Shown piece after piece: positions 15,269 through 22,111 of a stretch of DNA of 22,111 bases. The stretch's first letter is position 1; the number at the start of each line of letters is the position of its first letter. Source of the DNA: an uncultured Pelagibacteraceae bacterium (GTDB taxonomy: Bacteria; Pseudomonadota; Alphaproteobacteria; Pelagibacterales; Pelagibacteraceae); NCBI GenBank assembly GCA_902509725.1, contig CABWYI010000012.1, forward strand, positions 1-22,111. Direction: 5' to 3'. The notes beneath the pieces were generated by a model, which was not told where the DNA came from, did no database searches, and worked only from the letters and a program-made list of their open reading frames with translations. A program made the translations under genes and the position numbers.

Positions 15269-15943
15269 ATGATTAAAAATATATCAAATCTTGGTGACGC
15301 AGCTTTATATTGTGATTTTGGAAATGAAGTAAACAAAGAAATCAATACACAGGTAATAAGATATTTTAAAAGTATTCAAAAAGAAAATATTGAAGGAATA
15401 AATAATTTAACTCCTTCCTATAACAAGTTAATAATCTCCTTTGATCTTAAAAAAACAAATTTTAAAAATTTAAAAAAAATTATTGAAAATTTAAAAATTA
15501 TTGAAGTAGACAAACTTAGAAATAAAAAAATTGAAATACCTATGTGTAATGATGAAAGTTTTTCTTTAGATATCAAAAGACTTGAGAAAAAACTTAGAAT
15601 TAAGGGTGATAAAATTTATGAGAATTTTTTTAATCAAGAATTTTTTTGCTATATGACTGGTTTTATTGCTGGGATGCCTTTTCTTGGAGATCTGGATAAG
15701 AATATGAGGGCAAAACGGCTTGAAACTCCAAGAGTAAAAGTACCCAAAGGGTCTGTTGGAGTAACTGAGCAGTTCGCAAATATTTATACTTTTGAAAGTC
15801 CGGGTGGATGGAATATTATTGGCAATACTCCGATGAAAATTTTTAACAGTTTTGATGAAACAAATCCTAACTTAATTAATCCAGGCGATATAGTCACTTT
15901 TACCAGAATAACAAAAGATCAACATAAGAGTTTTAATGAATAA
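15269..15943 (+). CDS. pxpB: 5-oxoprolinase subunit B (KipI family)
   Basis: A 224-residue PxpB homolog, the cyclophilin-like carboxyltransferase-domain partner of PxpC. Motifs: GDAALYCDFG at the N-terminus, LTPSYNKLIISFD near residue 50, YMTGFIAGMPFLGDLD, LETPRVKVPKGSVGVTEQF, the highly typical ESPGGWNIIGNTP, and the closing NPGDIVTF. The GF-x-GMPFLG stretch corresponds to the usual GFAPGFAYL. The protein is richer in Lys and Asn than most homologs, in keeping with the AT bias. Its end overlaps pxpC by 8 bases, which supports coupled synthesis of the two subunits. Confidence 0.92.
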   Translation: MIKNISNLGDAALYCDFGNEVNKEINTQVIRYFKSIQKENIEGINNLTPSYNKLIISFDLKKTNFKNLKKIIENLKIIEVDKLRNKKIEIPMCNDESFSLDIKRLEKKLRIKGDKIYENFFNQEFFCYMTGFIAGMPFLGDLDKNMRAKRLETPRVKVPKGSVGVTEQFANIYTFESPGGWNIIGNTPMKIFNSFDETNPNLINPGDIVTFTRITKDQHKSFNE

Positions 15944-16883
15944 AAATTATTTTACAATAATAAGAGCTGGTGTTAACACAACCTTTCAAGACCAAGGACG
16001 TAAAAATCTTTATCATATTGGTATACCATTTAGTGGCGCTATGGATAATAGAAATTATTTATTATCAAATAAACTGGCTGGAAATGCATTAGATTTTCCA
16101 GTAATAGAATTTGCTTATCAAGGTCCTTTGTTAAGATATCATGGAGACAAGATAAAGATTGTTATTACAGGTAATGTAAATTTTTCTATAAAAAAAAATA
16201 ATGATTCAATAGTTGGCAGTTGTTATAAATCTTTTATATTAGAGGATGGTAATGAATTAGATATTATTTCCACAAATAAATCTGTTTATGGATACATGGC
16301 AATAAGCGGTCTATTAGATTTAAAACAACAATGGTCAAGTTATTCAATTAATACAAAAGCAAATATAGGGTCTAATAATGGAAAAAAACTGGAGAATAAT
16401 CAAATTATTAAAGTCTCTAAACTTAGTCAAAATTTAATTGAAACCAATTTAAACTATACTAATACAAAAATAGAAAATATCAGGATAATAAAAGGCACTA
16501 ATTTTGATTATTTTTCAGAGGAAGGAAAAAATATTTTCTTAAAAAAAGAATTTATAGTTTCAAAGCTATCTGATCGAATGGGCATGAGACTTGAGGGACA
16601 AAAAATTGAAAACGTAGTTAATACCAATATTAAGTCTGAGGGTTTGATTAAAGGTGTTATCCAGGTCCCAGCCGATGGAAATCCCATTATAATGCTGTCT
16701 GACCATGGCACTATTGGTGGATATCCAAAAATTGGAGTTGTAATAAGCGCTGATTACGACAAATTAGTACAATTAACACCTGGTTCAAAAATTAAATTTA
16801 AAGAAGTCGATTTAGCTAGTGCAGAAACTTTATTTAAAATGTATGACTTAGAAACTCAAAATTTAATTTCACAAATTCAATGA
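15936..16883 (+). CDS. pxpC: 5-oxoprolinase subunit C (KipA family)
   Basis: A 315-residue PxpC homolog. Motifs: TTFQDQGRKNLYHIGIPFSG with AMDNRNYLLSNKLAGN near residues 15-55, a central divergent region, then LSDRMGMRLEG and the long conserved block IQVPADGNPIIMLSDHGTIGGYPKIG, followed by the usual LTPGSKIKF. It forms the 5-oxoprolinase complex with PxpA and PxpB. The ATG lies inside the end of pxpB. Its own TGA overlaps the ATG of the downstream DMT transporter (ATGA). All three subunits look intact, so the activity is probably present. Confidence 0.92.
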   Translation: MNKNYFTIIRAGVNTTFQDQGRKNLYHIGIPFSGAMDNRNYLLSNKLAGNALDFPVIEFAYQGPLLRYHGDKIKIVITGNVNFSIKKNNDSIVGSCYKSFILEDGNELDIISTNKSVYGYMAISGLLDLKQQWSSYSINTKANIGSNNGKKLENNQIIKVSKLSQNLIETNLNYTNTKIENIRIIKGTNFDYFSEEGKNIFLKKEFIVSKLSDRMGMRLEGQKIENVVNTNIKSEGLIKGVIQVPADGNPIIMLSDHGTIGGYPKIGVVISADYDKLVQLTPGSKIKFKEVDLASAETLFKMYDLETQNLISQIQ

Positions 16884-17758
16884 ATATTATAAGAAATTTA
16901 CCAGGTCCATTATTAATTTTTTTAGGTGCCTTGAGTTTAAGTTTTGGTGGTTTAATTGTAAAATCTTTTGAAGGAGCAACATTGTGGCAAATTTTATTTT
17001 GGCGATCATTTTTCTTTTCACTGACAGTCTTAGCTTTTTTAATAATTAGTTATAGGAGTAAAACTCTTAAATCTTTTTATGACTCTGGTTTACCAGGTTT
17101 TATCGGTGGAATTATTTTATCTTTTGGTTTTTGTGGTTATGTTTTTGCTATGTACAATACTACAGTAGCAAATACGAATTTTATTATTTCACTGCAAATA
17201 TTATTTCTTGCAATATTTGGTTATATTTTTCTAAAAGAAAAAATAAATTTAATTACATCTATTTCTATATTCCTTGCAATGACGGGTGTTTTATTAATGG
17301 TTGGTAACTCTTTAACACCTGGAGAATTATCTGGAAACTTAGCAGCTTTCACAATGCCAATTACTTTTGCAGTTTTAATCATGATAGTTAGAAAATTTCC
17401 TAATGTAGATATGGTCCCCGCTCAATTCGTTGCAGGAATAAGTTCCTGCTTAATTGGTTTCTTATTTTCTCCTACAGTAATAATATCATTACATGACATT
17501 CTTTTAGGTTTTTTAGCTGGTTTCTTCCAAATAGGTTTTGGCTTTATATTTATTACAATTGGTGCAAGAACCACACCTTCCGCGATGGTAGGAATAATTA
17601 TGCTATCTGAATCTATTTTAGGTCCAATATGGGCATTAATTTTTGTAAGTGAAAAACCTTCTACATATGGTTTAATTGGAGGTGCAATTATTCTTTTTGC
17701 TGTGTTATTACAGTTTTATTCAATTCTAAAGAAGACAAAAAAAATAGAACATAGTTAA
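16880..17758 (+). CDS. DMT-superfamily (EamA) transporter
   Basis: A 292-residue membrane protein with about ten hydrophobic segments and EamA-type halves: FLGALSLSFGGLIVKSFEGATLWQILFWRS in helix 1-2, IISLQILFLAIFGYIFLKEK at the end of the first repeat, and IGARTTPSAMVGIIMLSESILGPIWALIFVSEKP in the second. The substrate is unknown. It is overlapped at both ends, by pxpC (ATGA) and by the FAD protein gene (TAATG). It thus sits as a coupled link between the 5-oxoprolinase and lipid-modification genes. It is not obviously a recent duplicate of the other DMT gene in the window. Confidence 0.87.
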   Translation: MNIIRNLPGPLLIFLGALSLSFGGLIVKSFEGATLWQILFWRSFFFSLTVLAFLIISYRSKTLKSFYDSGLPGFIGGIILSFGFCGYVFAMYNTTVANTNFIISLQILFLAIFGYIFLKEKINLITSISIFLAMTGVLLMVGNSLTPGELSGNLAAFTMPITFAVLIMIVRKFPNVDMVPAQFVAGISSCLIGFLFSPTVIISLHDILLGFLAGFFQIGFGFIFITIGARTTPSAMVGIIMLSESILGPIWALIFVSEKPSTYGLIGGAIILFAVLLQFYSILKKTKKIEHS

Positions 17759-18996
17759 TGAAAATAGCTGTAGTAGGTTCAGGAATTTCAGGATTAAGCG
17801 CTGCATACTATTTATCAAAAATTCATCATGTTGATTTATTTGAAAAAGATGATCATTTTGGAGGCCATTCACATACGATTGATTTAGAATTTGGGACAAA
17901 AAAAATATCTGTAGATATAGGATTTATTGTTTTTAATTTTAAGACTTATCCTTATTTAATAAAGTTTTTTGAAGAAAATAAAATTGAAATAGAAAAAAGT
18001 GACATGTCTTTTTCTGTTTCAGCTAAAAACACAATGTTTGAATATTGTGGTAAAGGATTAAATGGAATTTTTTCTAATAGATTGAATTTAGTGAATTACA
18101 ATTTCTTAAAAATGTTTTTTGATATTATAAAATTTTATAAAAAATGTGATAATTTTAAGCAATTCAATAAAGATACCACTCTTGGAAACTATCTAGAGAA
18201 GGAAAAACTTTCAACAGAATTTATAAATTACCATTTAATACCTATGGTTTCAGCTATTTGGTCAATGCCACCATATGAATCAAAGCAAATGCCAATGAAA
18301 TTTTTTTTAAAATTTTTTCAAAACCACGGTTTGTTCAAACTTAAAAACAGACCTCAATGGTATACAGTTTCTAATCGTAGTAGGACATATGTAAATAATA
18401 TCCTATCGAAAATAAGTGGTGAGTATTTTAAAAATTATTCAGTAAATAAAATAAAAAGCAAAACTTCAGGAGTGGATTTATATTACGGTGGAAAAAATGA
18501 ATTTTTTAATTATGATAAGGTTGTAATAGCAACTCATGCAGATGAAGCATTAAGTATCCTTGATAACCCGACTCAAGAAGAAGAAAAAATTTTATCAAAA
18601 TTTGGATATAAAGAAAATATTGCTTACATTCATACAGATAAAACAGCAATGCCAGAAAATAAAAATGCATGGTGTTCATGGAACTCTTCGTTAAAAAAAG
18701 ATGATGTAGAAAAAAATTCAATAACATATTGGTTAAATTTATTACAAAATTTAAGTTGTGAGGAAGATATTTTTCTTACATTAAATCCTTATTTTAAGAT
18801 TGACCAATCAAAAATATTAAAAAAAGTAAAATTTACACACCCATATTTTAATCAATCTGCTTTAAACTATCAGAGTGAGCTTAAAAATTTACAAAATAAA
18901 AGAAATATACTTTTTTGCGGCAGTTATTTTGGTTACGGTTTTCATGAAGATGGAATAAAATCATCTATTGAAATGCTAAAAAACTTAAATGACTAG
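17758..18996 (+). CDS. FAD-dependent amine-oxidase-like protein (NAD/FAD-binding, lipid cassette)
   Basis: A 412-residue flavoprotein. The dinucleotide-binding motif VVGSGISGLSAAYYL is at residues 5-19, followed by the FAD contact EKDDHFGGHSHT. SVDIGFIVFN and the C-terminal FCGSYFGYGFHEDGIKSS complete the pattern of the amine-oxidase/desaturase-like family. This family is regularly encoded with DUF1365 and CFA-synthase-type genes. In Rhodobacter sphaeroides, genes of this kind make furan fatty acids on phospholipid chains, through a methylase, a desaturase and an oxygen-dependent step (UfaM, UfaD, UfaO). I infer an oxidation or desaturation step on membrane acyl chains. Start ATG overlaps the DMT stop by one base. 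Confidence 0.85.
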   Translation: MKIAVVGSGISGLSAAYYLSKIHHVDLFEKDDHFGGHSHTIDLEFGTKKISVDIGFIVFNFKTYPYLIKFFEENKIEIEKSDMSFSVSAKNTMFEYCGKGLNGIFSNRLNLVNYNFLKMFFDIIKFYKKCDNFKQFNKDTTLGNYLEKEKLSTEFINYHLIPMVSAIWSMPPYESKQMPMKFFLKFFQNHGLFKLKNRPQWYTVSNRSRTYVNNILSKISGEYFKNYSVNKIKSKTSGVDLYYGGKNEFFNYDKVVIATHADEALSILDNPTQEEEKILSKFGYKENIAYIHTDKTAMPENKNAWCSWNSSLKKDDVEKNSITYWLNLLQNLSCEEDIFLTLNPYFKIDQSKILKKVKFTHPYFNQSALNYQSELKNLQNKRNILFCGSYFGYGFHEDGIKSSIEMLKNLND

Positions 18997-19747
18997 CTTT
19001 ATTTACAATGGTACTGTAATTCACAAAAGATTTAAACCAAAAATACACTTTTTCAAATATAGGGTCTTTTCATTACTAGTTGATCTCTCTGAATTAAATA
19101 ATCTTGGAAAAAAAATAAGTTTTTTTTCTTACAATAGTTTTAACTTGATTAGTTTTTTCGATAAAGATCATGGAGATCGAGATGGCTCATGTCTTACAAA
19201 TTGGGTAAAAAAAAACTTAAGAGAAAATCAAATTAATTTTGATAATATCAAAATAAGATTACTTTGCTACCCAAGAATTCTAGGCTACGTATTTAATCCT
19301 TTAAGCGTATTTTATGTTTACGATAAAAATGAAAATTTAATCTCAATATTATATGAAGTTAAAAATACTTTTGGAGAACAGCATACTTATATTTTTAAAG
19401 TAGAAAATAATAACCTTTTACAACATAATTGTTCAAAAAAATTTCATGTTTCTCCATTTATTGAAATGAATTGTAATTATTTTTTTAGAATCTTAAAGCC
19501 TTCTGAAAAGATATCGGTAATAATTGACCAGTATCAATTGAATGAAAAGATATTATATGCCTCTCAAGATGGAAAAAGAGCAAATTTTACTAGCAATGAA
19601 TTGATAAAATCTTACTTAAAACACCCTTTAATGACCTTTAAAATTATTTTAGCGATACATTTTGAAGCGTTTAAATTGTGGGCCAAAGGAATAAAATTTA
19701 TTAAGAAAAAATTAAAAATTAAAAATAATATAACTTTTGAGAATTAA
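18989..19747 (+). CDS. DUF1365 family protein
   Basis: A 252-residue cytoplasmic protein of unknown biochemical role with all family landmarks: FFDKDHGDRDG (57-66), RLLCYPRILGYVFNPLSVFYVYD (90-112), EVKNTFGEQHTY (123-134), KKFHVSPFIEMNC (150-162), and HPLMTFKIILAIHFEAFKLWAKGI (212-235). The conserved His, Asp and Arg residues in the first two could form a catalytic or metal site (inference). It is almost always found between an FAD protein and a cyclopropane-synthase-family methyltransferase, as here. The ATG overlaps the FAD gene by 8 bases and its TAA overlaps the next ATG by one base, so synthesis should be closely coupled. Confidence 0.9.
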   Translation: MTSFIYNGTVIHKRFKPKIHFFKYRVFSLLVDLSELNNLGKKISFFSYNSFNLISFFDKDHGDRDGSCLTNWVKKNLRENQINFDNIKIRLLCYPRILGYVFNPLSVFYVYDKNENLISILYEVKNTFGEQHTYIFKVENNNLLQHNCSKKFHVSPFIEMNCNYFFRILKPSEKISVIIDQYQLNEKILYASQDGKRANFTSNELIKSYLKHPLMTFKIILAIHFEAFKLWAKGIKFIKKKLKIKNNITFEN

Positions 19748-20925
19748 TGAATTTATTTAAATTATCAGATAAAATTGTTTTTAACATCTTAAAAGATATT
19801 AATTACGGATATTTAGAGGTAATTAATTATAATGGTAAGTTATTAAAATTTGGAAATAAAAATGACTCTTTAAAGGCCACTATCAAAATTAAGAAGCCAA
19901 GTTTTACAATGAATTTGATTAAAGGTGGAAGTGTTGGGTTTGCAGAGTCCTATATGAGAGATGAATTTGAAACTGAAAATTTATCTGATCTAATTGAAAT
20001 AACTGCAAGAAATATTAAAATAATTCACAAATTTTCAGGATTATTAGATCTTCCAATAATTAATTTTGTTAAAAATATTTTTATTAAAAACACTAAAACT
20101 AGAAGTAAAGAAAATATATCTAAACATTATGATCTAGGTAATGATTTTTTTTCTCTTTGGTTAGATAACACATTAACTTACTCAAGCGCAATCTTCGAAA
20201 AAAAATCGCAAGATTTATCTGAAGCTCAAAAAAATAAATATCAAAAATTAATTAATTTAATTCAACCAAAAAACGGAGATAAAGTTTTAGAGATTGGATG
20301 TGGCTGGGGAGGTTTTGCTGAGTATTTAGGAAGGAAATATGATGTGAAATTAGATTGCATTACTATTTCAAAAAAACAATATGAATTTGCAAAAGAAAGA
20401 ATTTTCAAATGTGGTTTAAATGAAAAAGTTAATATACAAATTAAAGATTATAGAGACTTAAAAGATAAGTATAATTCCATAGCGTCAATTGAAATGATTG
20501 AAGCGGTAGGACAAAATTATTTAGAAAGTTATTTCAAAAAGATAAAAGAAAATTTATCTGACAGTGGCACAGCCGCGATTCAGGCAATTACAATAGATGA
20601 TAGTTTATTTGATAGGTATAAGAATAAACAAGATTTTATACAAAAGTATATTTTTCCAGGAGGTTTTCTGCCAAGTAAAAATAATCTAAATAAACATATT
20701 TCAGATAATGGCTTAACTATAAATTCATATGAATCTTATGCTGATCATTATTCAAATACATTAGCCTTGTGGAGAAATGAATTTAATAAAAAATGGAACT
20801 TAATTAAAAACCAAGGATTTGATTCAACATTTAAGAGAATGTGGGAATTTTATCTTTCATATTGTGAGGCTGGATTTAAGTCAAAGAATATTGATTTAAT
20901 TCAATTCTCAATTCAAAATAAATAA
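19747..20925 (+). CDS. cfa: Cyclopropane-fatty-acyl-phospholipid synthase family methyltransferase
   Basis: A 392-residue SAM-dependent methyltransferase that acts on double bonds of membrane phospholipid chains. An N-terminal domain (1-115) is followed by KHYDLGNDFF (127-135), the SAM motif VLEIGCGWGGF (180-190) and IEMIEAVGQNY (248-258). By eye-alignment with E. coli Cfa, Glu239 (E252) and Tyr317 (Y335) are kept. Cys139 is Ser147 (TYSSAIF), and His266 is Gln279 (AIQAIT). Those positions hold the bicarbonate base in Cfa, so this enzyme may methylate without closing a cyclopropane ring. Operon position after FAD and DUF1365 genes supports a UfaM-like role. Family certain; exact product uncertain. 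Confidence 0.9.
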   Translation: MNLFKLSDKIVFNILKDINYGYLEVINYNGKLLKFGNKNDSLKATIKIKKPSFTMNLIKGGSVGFAESYMRDEFETENLSDLIEITARNIKIIHKFSGLLDLPIINFVKNIFIKNTKTRSKENISKHYDLGNDFFSLWLDNTLTYSSAIFEKKSQDLSEAQKNKYQKLINLIQPKNGDKVLEIGCGWGGFAEYLGRKYDVKLDCITISKKQYEFAKERIFKCGLNEKVNIQIKDYRDLKDKYNSIASIEMIEAVGQNYLESYFKKIKENLSDSGTAAIQAITIDDSLFDRYKNKQDFIQKYIFPGGFLPSKNNLNKHISDNGLTINSYESYADHYSNTLALWRNEFNKKWNLIKNQGFDSTFKRMWEFYLSYCEAGFKSKNIDLIQFSIQNK

Positions 20926-20939
20926 CCAAAAGGAGATAT

Positions 20940-21488
20940 GTGAGCAAAATTAAAAACTTTAAATCAATTTTATTGATAATTTCTCTATTCTTAATTACAA
21001 ACTGTTCAAATAACAATGCAATGAAACCTGAAGATTTTAACAATAAAGAACCAAGATTAATTATTGAGGAATATCTTTCTGGAAATGTGAAGGCTTGGGG
21101 AGTGCTTCAAAACAGATCTGGAAAAGTCACAAGACAATTTTCTGCAGATCTAAATGGAAAATGGGATGGAAAACAATTGATACTTGATGAAAAATTTAAT
21201 TGGGATGATGGTGAAATTCAAAATAGACAATGGCAAATAACTAAAATTGACGATAATAATTATGAGGGTACAGCTGGAGATGTTGTTGGTAAAGCAAAAG
21301 GCTATTCGTATGGACCAGCATTTAAGTTTGAATATGTTCTTTTAGTGCCTGTTAAAGGAAAAGAAATGAAAATCACTTTTGATGATTGGATATTTAAGCA
21401 AGATGATCGTGTGGCTATTAACAGAGCAACGATGACAAAGTTTGGTTTTAAAGTTGCTGAATTAACAGTTGTATTTGTAAAAGATTAA
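20940..21488 (+). CDS. DUF3833 family lipoprotein
   Basis: A 182-residue protein starting at GTG, chosen because AAAGGAGA lies just upstream and an ATG two bases earlier is followed by a stop. The N-terminus is a lipoprotein signal: a basic start, hydrophobic core, then LITNC with C22 as the probable lipidated residue (Asn at -1 is unusual). The mature part matches DUF3833: GNVKAWGVLQNRSGKVTRQF, GKWDGKQLILDEKFNWDDGE, YEGTAGDVVGKAKGYSYG, FDDWIFKQDDRVAINRATMTKFGFKVAELTV. Function is unknown, but the family clusters with CFA-type and DUF1365 genes, suggesting envelope lipid work. It is the only gene of the cassette not overlapping its upstream neighbour (14-base gap). Confidence 0.87.
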   Translation: MSKIKNFKSILLIISLFLITNCSNNNAMKPEDFNNKEPRLIIEEYLSGNVKAWGVLQNRSGKVTRQFSADLNGKWDGKQLILDEKFNWDDGEIQNRQWQITKIDDNNYEGTAGDVVGKAKGYSYGPAFKFEYVLLVPVKGKEMKITFDDWIFKQDDRVAINRATMTKFGFKVAELTVVFVKD

Positions 21489-22111
21489 TTTTTTTTCTGA
21501 TGTTTAGTCATCTTACCTATTAAACTAAAATAAATTTTACTTGGTAAAAAACTTAATATTTTTAGTATAATAGTTAAGGATTTTGGAAAATGAATTTCAA
21601 AAACATTTTTGTTAATTAATCCGTCATAAATTTTATCAGCTGCATAATCTGTAGTTTTTAGAAAAGGCATTTTAAAATCATTTTTATCTGTCATTGGTGT
21701 TTTTATAAAACCAGGTGATACTAAGCAAACACGTACATTGGATCTTCTAAAATCAAAATATAAACTTTCAGCTAAATTATTTAGAGCAGATTTTGAAGGT
21801 CCATAACCAGTCGAATTTGGCAATCCTCTATAACCAGCTATTGACGAAACAATGGTAATAATACCCTCTTTTCTATTTTTAAAATATTCCTCTACAGCTT
21901 TAATGGTATTTAATGTTCCAAAAAAGTTTATTTTAAATACATCTTCTATTTGCTCAACATCAATATCTTTTTCTTTTTTTGGATTCCAAGTTCCAGTTGA
22001 AAAAAAACAAATGTCAACACCTTGAAACTCATTTTTGATTTGTTCAAAAACTTCTTTGCATTTTGATTTATCAGTTACATCAAGCGGAAACCCGTGTATA
22101 TTTTCATTATT
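21485..22111 (-). CDS. Short-chain dehydrogenase/reductase (SDR), N-terminus beyond window
   Basis: The frame stays open from the stop at 21485 to the window edge at 22111, about 208 residues. The N-terminal TGxxxGxG cofactor motif is missing because it lies outside. Visible SDR features are LDVTD near the start, KINFFGTLNTIKAV, the catalytic Ser in IVSSIAGYRG, and the YGPSK catalytic Tyr-Lys, then LVSPGFIKTPMT. The usual NNAG motif is replaced by STGT. It reduces or oxidises a carbonyl or alcohol with NAD(P); the substrate is unknown. It converges with the DUF3833 gene, sharing 4 bases, and SDR genes are frequent companions of DUF3833 and CFA-type genes. Confidence 0.9.
   Translation of the reverse strand, partial: NNENIHGFPLDVTDKSKCKEVFEQIKNEFQGVDICFFSTGTWNPKKEKDIDVEQIEDVFKINFFGTLNTIKAVEEYFKNRKEGIITIVSSIAGYRGLPNSTGYGPSKSALNNLAESLYFDFRRSNVRVCLVSPGFIKTPMTDKNDFKMPFLKTTDYAADKIYDGLINKNVFEIHFPKSLTIILKILSFLPSKIYFSLIGKMTKHQKKN

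Noticed and set aside
9028..17758. The two DMT transporter genes as a recent duplication
   Set aside because: They share only family-level patterns; their sequences and motif wording differ clearly.
21824..22111. SDR gene starting at the internal Met at 21823
   Set aside because: The frame continues open to the window edge and encodes the catalytic Ser region and more of the SDR fold, so the gene is partial rather than short.

Overview
The window is very AT-rich and tightly packed. Genes repeatedly overlap by 1, 4 or 8 bases, and only one stretch (about 951-1434) exceeds 300 bases without a clear gene. Gene content and protein similarity to alphaproteobacteria fit a streamlined marine member of the SAR11 clade (Candidatus Pelagibacter-like): many ABC, TRAP and DMT transporters, a DUF2805 (TIGR03643) protein, and 5-oxoprolinase genes. 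This assignment rests on pattern recognition, because there is no rRNA or tRNA in the window to confirm it. I see no mobile element, CRISPR array or prophage.

Region 1 (1-2166) opens with the last codons of an msrB-type methionine sulfoxide reductase gene coupled to a small membrane protein. A DUF2805 gene and a glutaredoxin gene run the other way. The long AT-rich spacer holds a strong hairpin and a possible 24-codon leader ORF. It leads to a secreted, probably beta-barrel, outer membrane protein gene that ends at a textbook terminator.

Region 2 (2192-8954) is a branched-chain-type (HAAT) ABC importer operon. A ProC-like reductase gene comes first, followed by two ATPases, two permeases, a 22-residue putative membrane microprotein and a TauE/SafE transporter. 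The matching substrate-binding protein gene lies convergently after a two-way terminator.

Region 3 (9028-13435) has a TerC-family and a DMT-family membrane protein gene on the minus strand, and a complete TRAP transporter (dctP, dctQ, dctM) on the plus strand. A hairpin separates dctP from dctQ and probably helps keep the binding protein in excess.

Region 4 (13432-17758) is a 5-oxoproline (pyroglutamate) block. pxpA is on the minus strand, coupled to two tandem paralogous secreted TPR proteins. pxpB and pxpC are on the plus strand, only 27 bases away. The nearby TRAP system may supply 5-oxoproline or a related acid (inference).

Region 5 (16880-22111) continues the pxpBC transcription unit into a DMT transporter and then a lipid-modification cassette: FAD-dependent amine-oxidase-like protein, DUF1365 protein, cyclopropane-synthase-family methyltransferase and DUF3833 lipoprotein. 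A convergent short-chain dehydrogenase gene runs off the end. The methyltransferase appears to lack two bicarbonate ligands of true cyclopropane synthases, so the product may be a methyl-branched or furan-type acyl chain instead. This is the most interesting system in the window.
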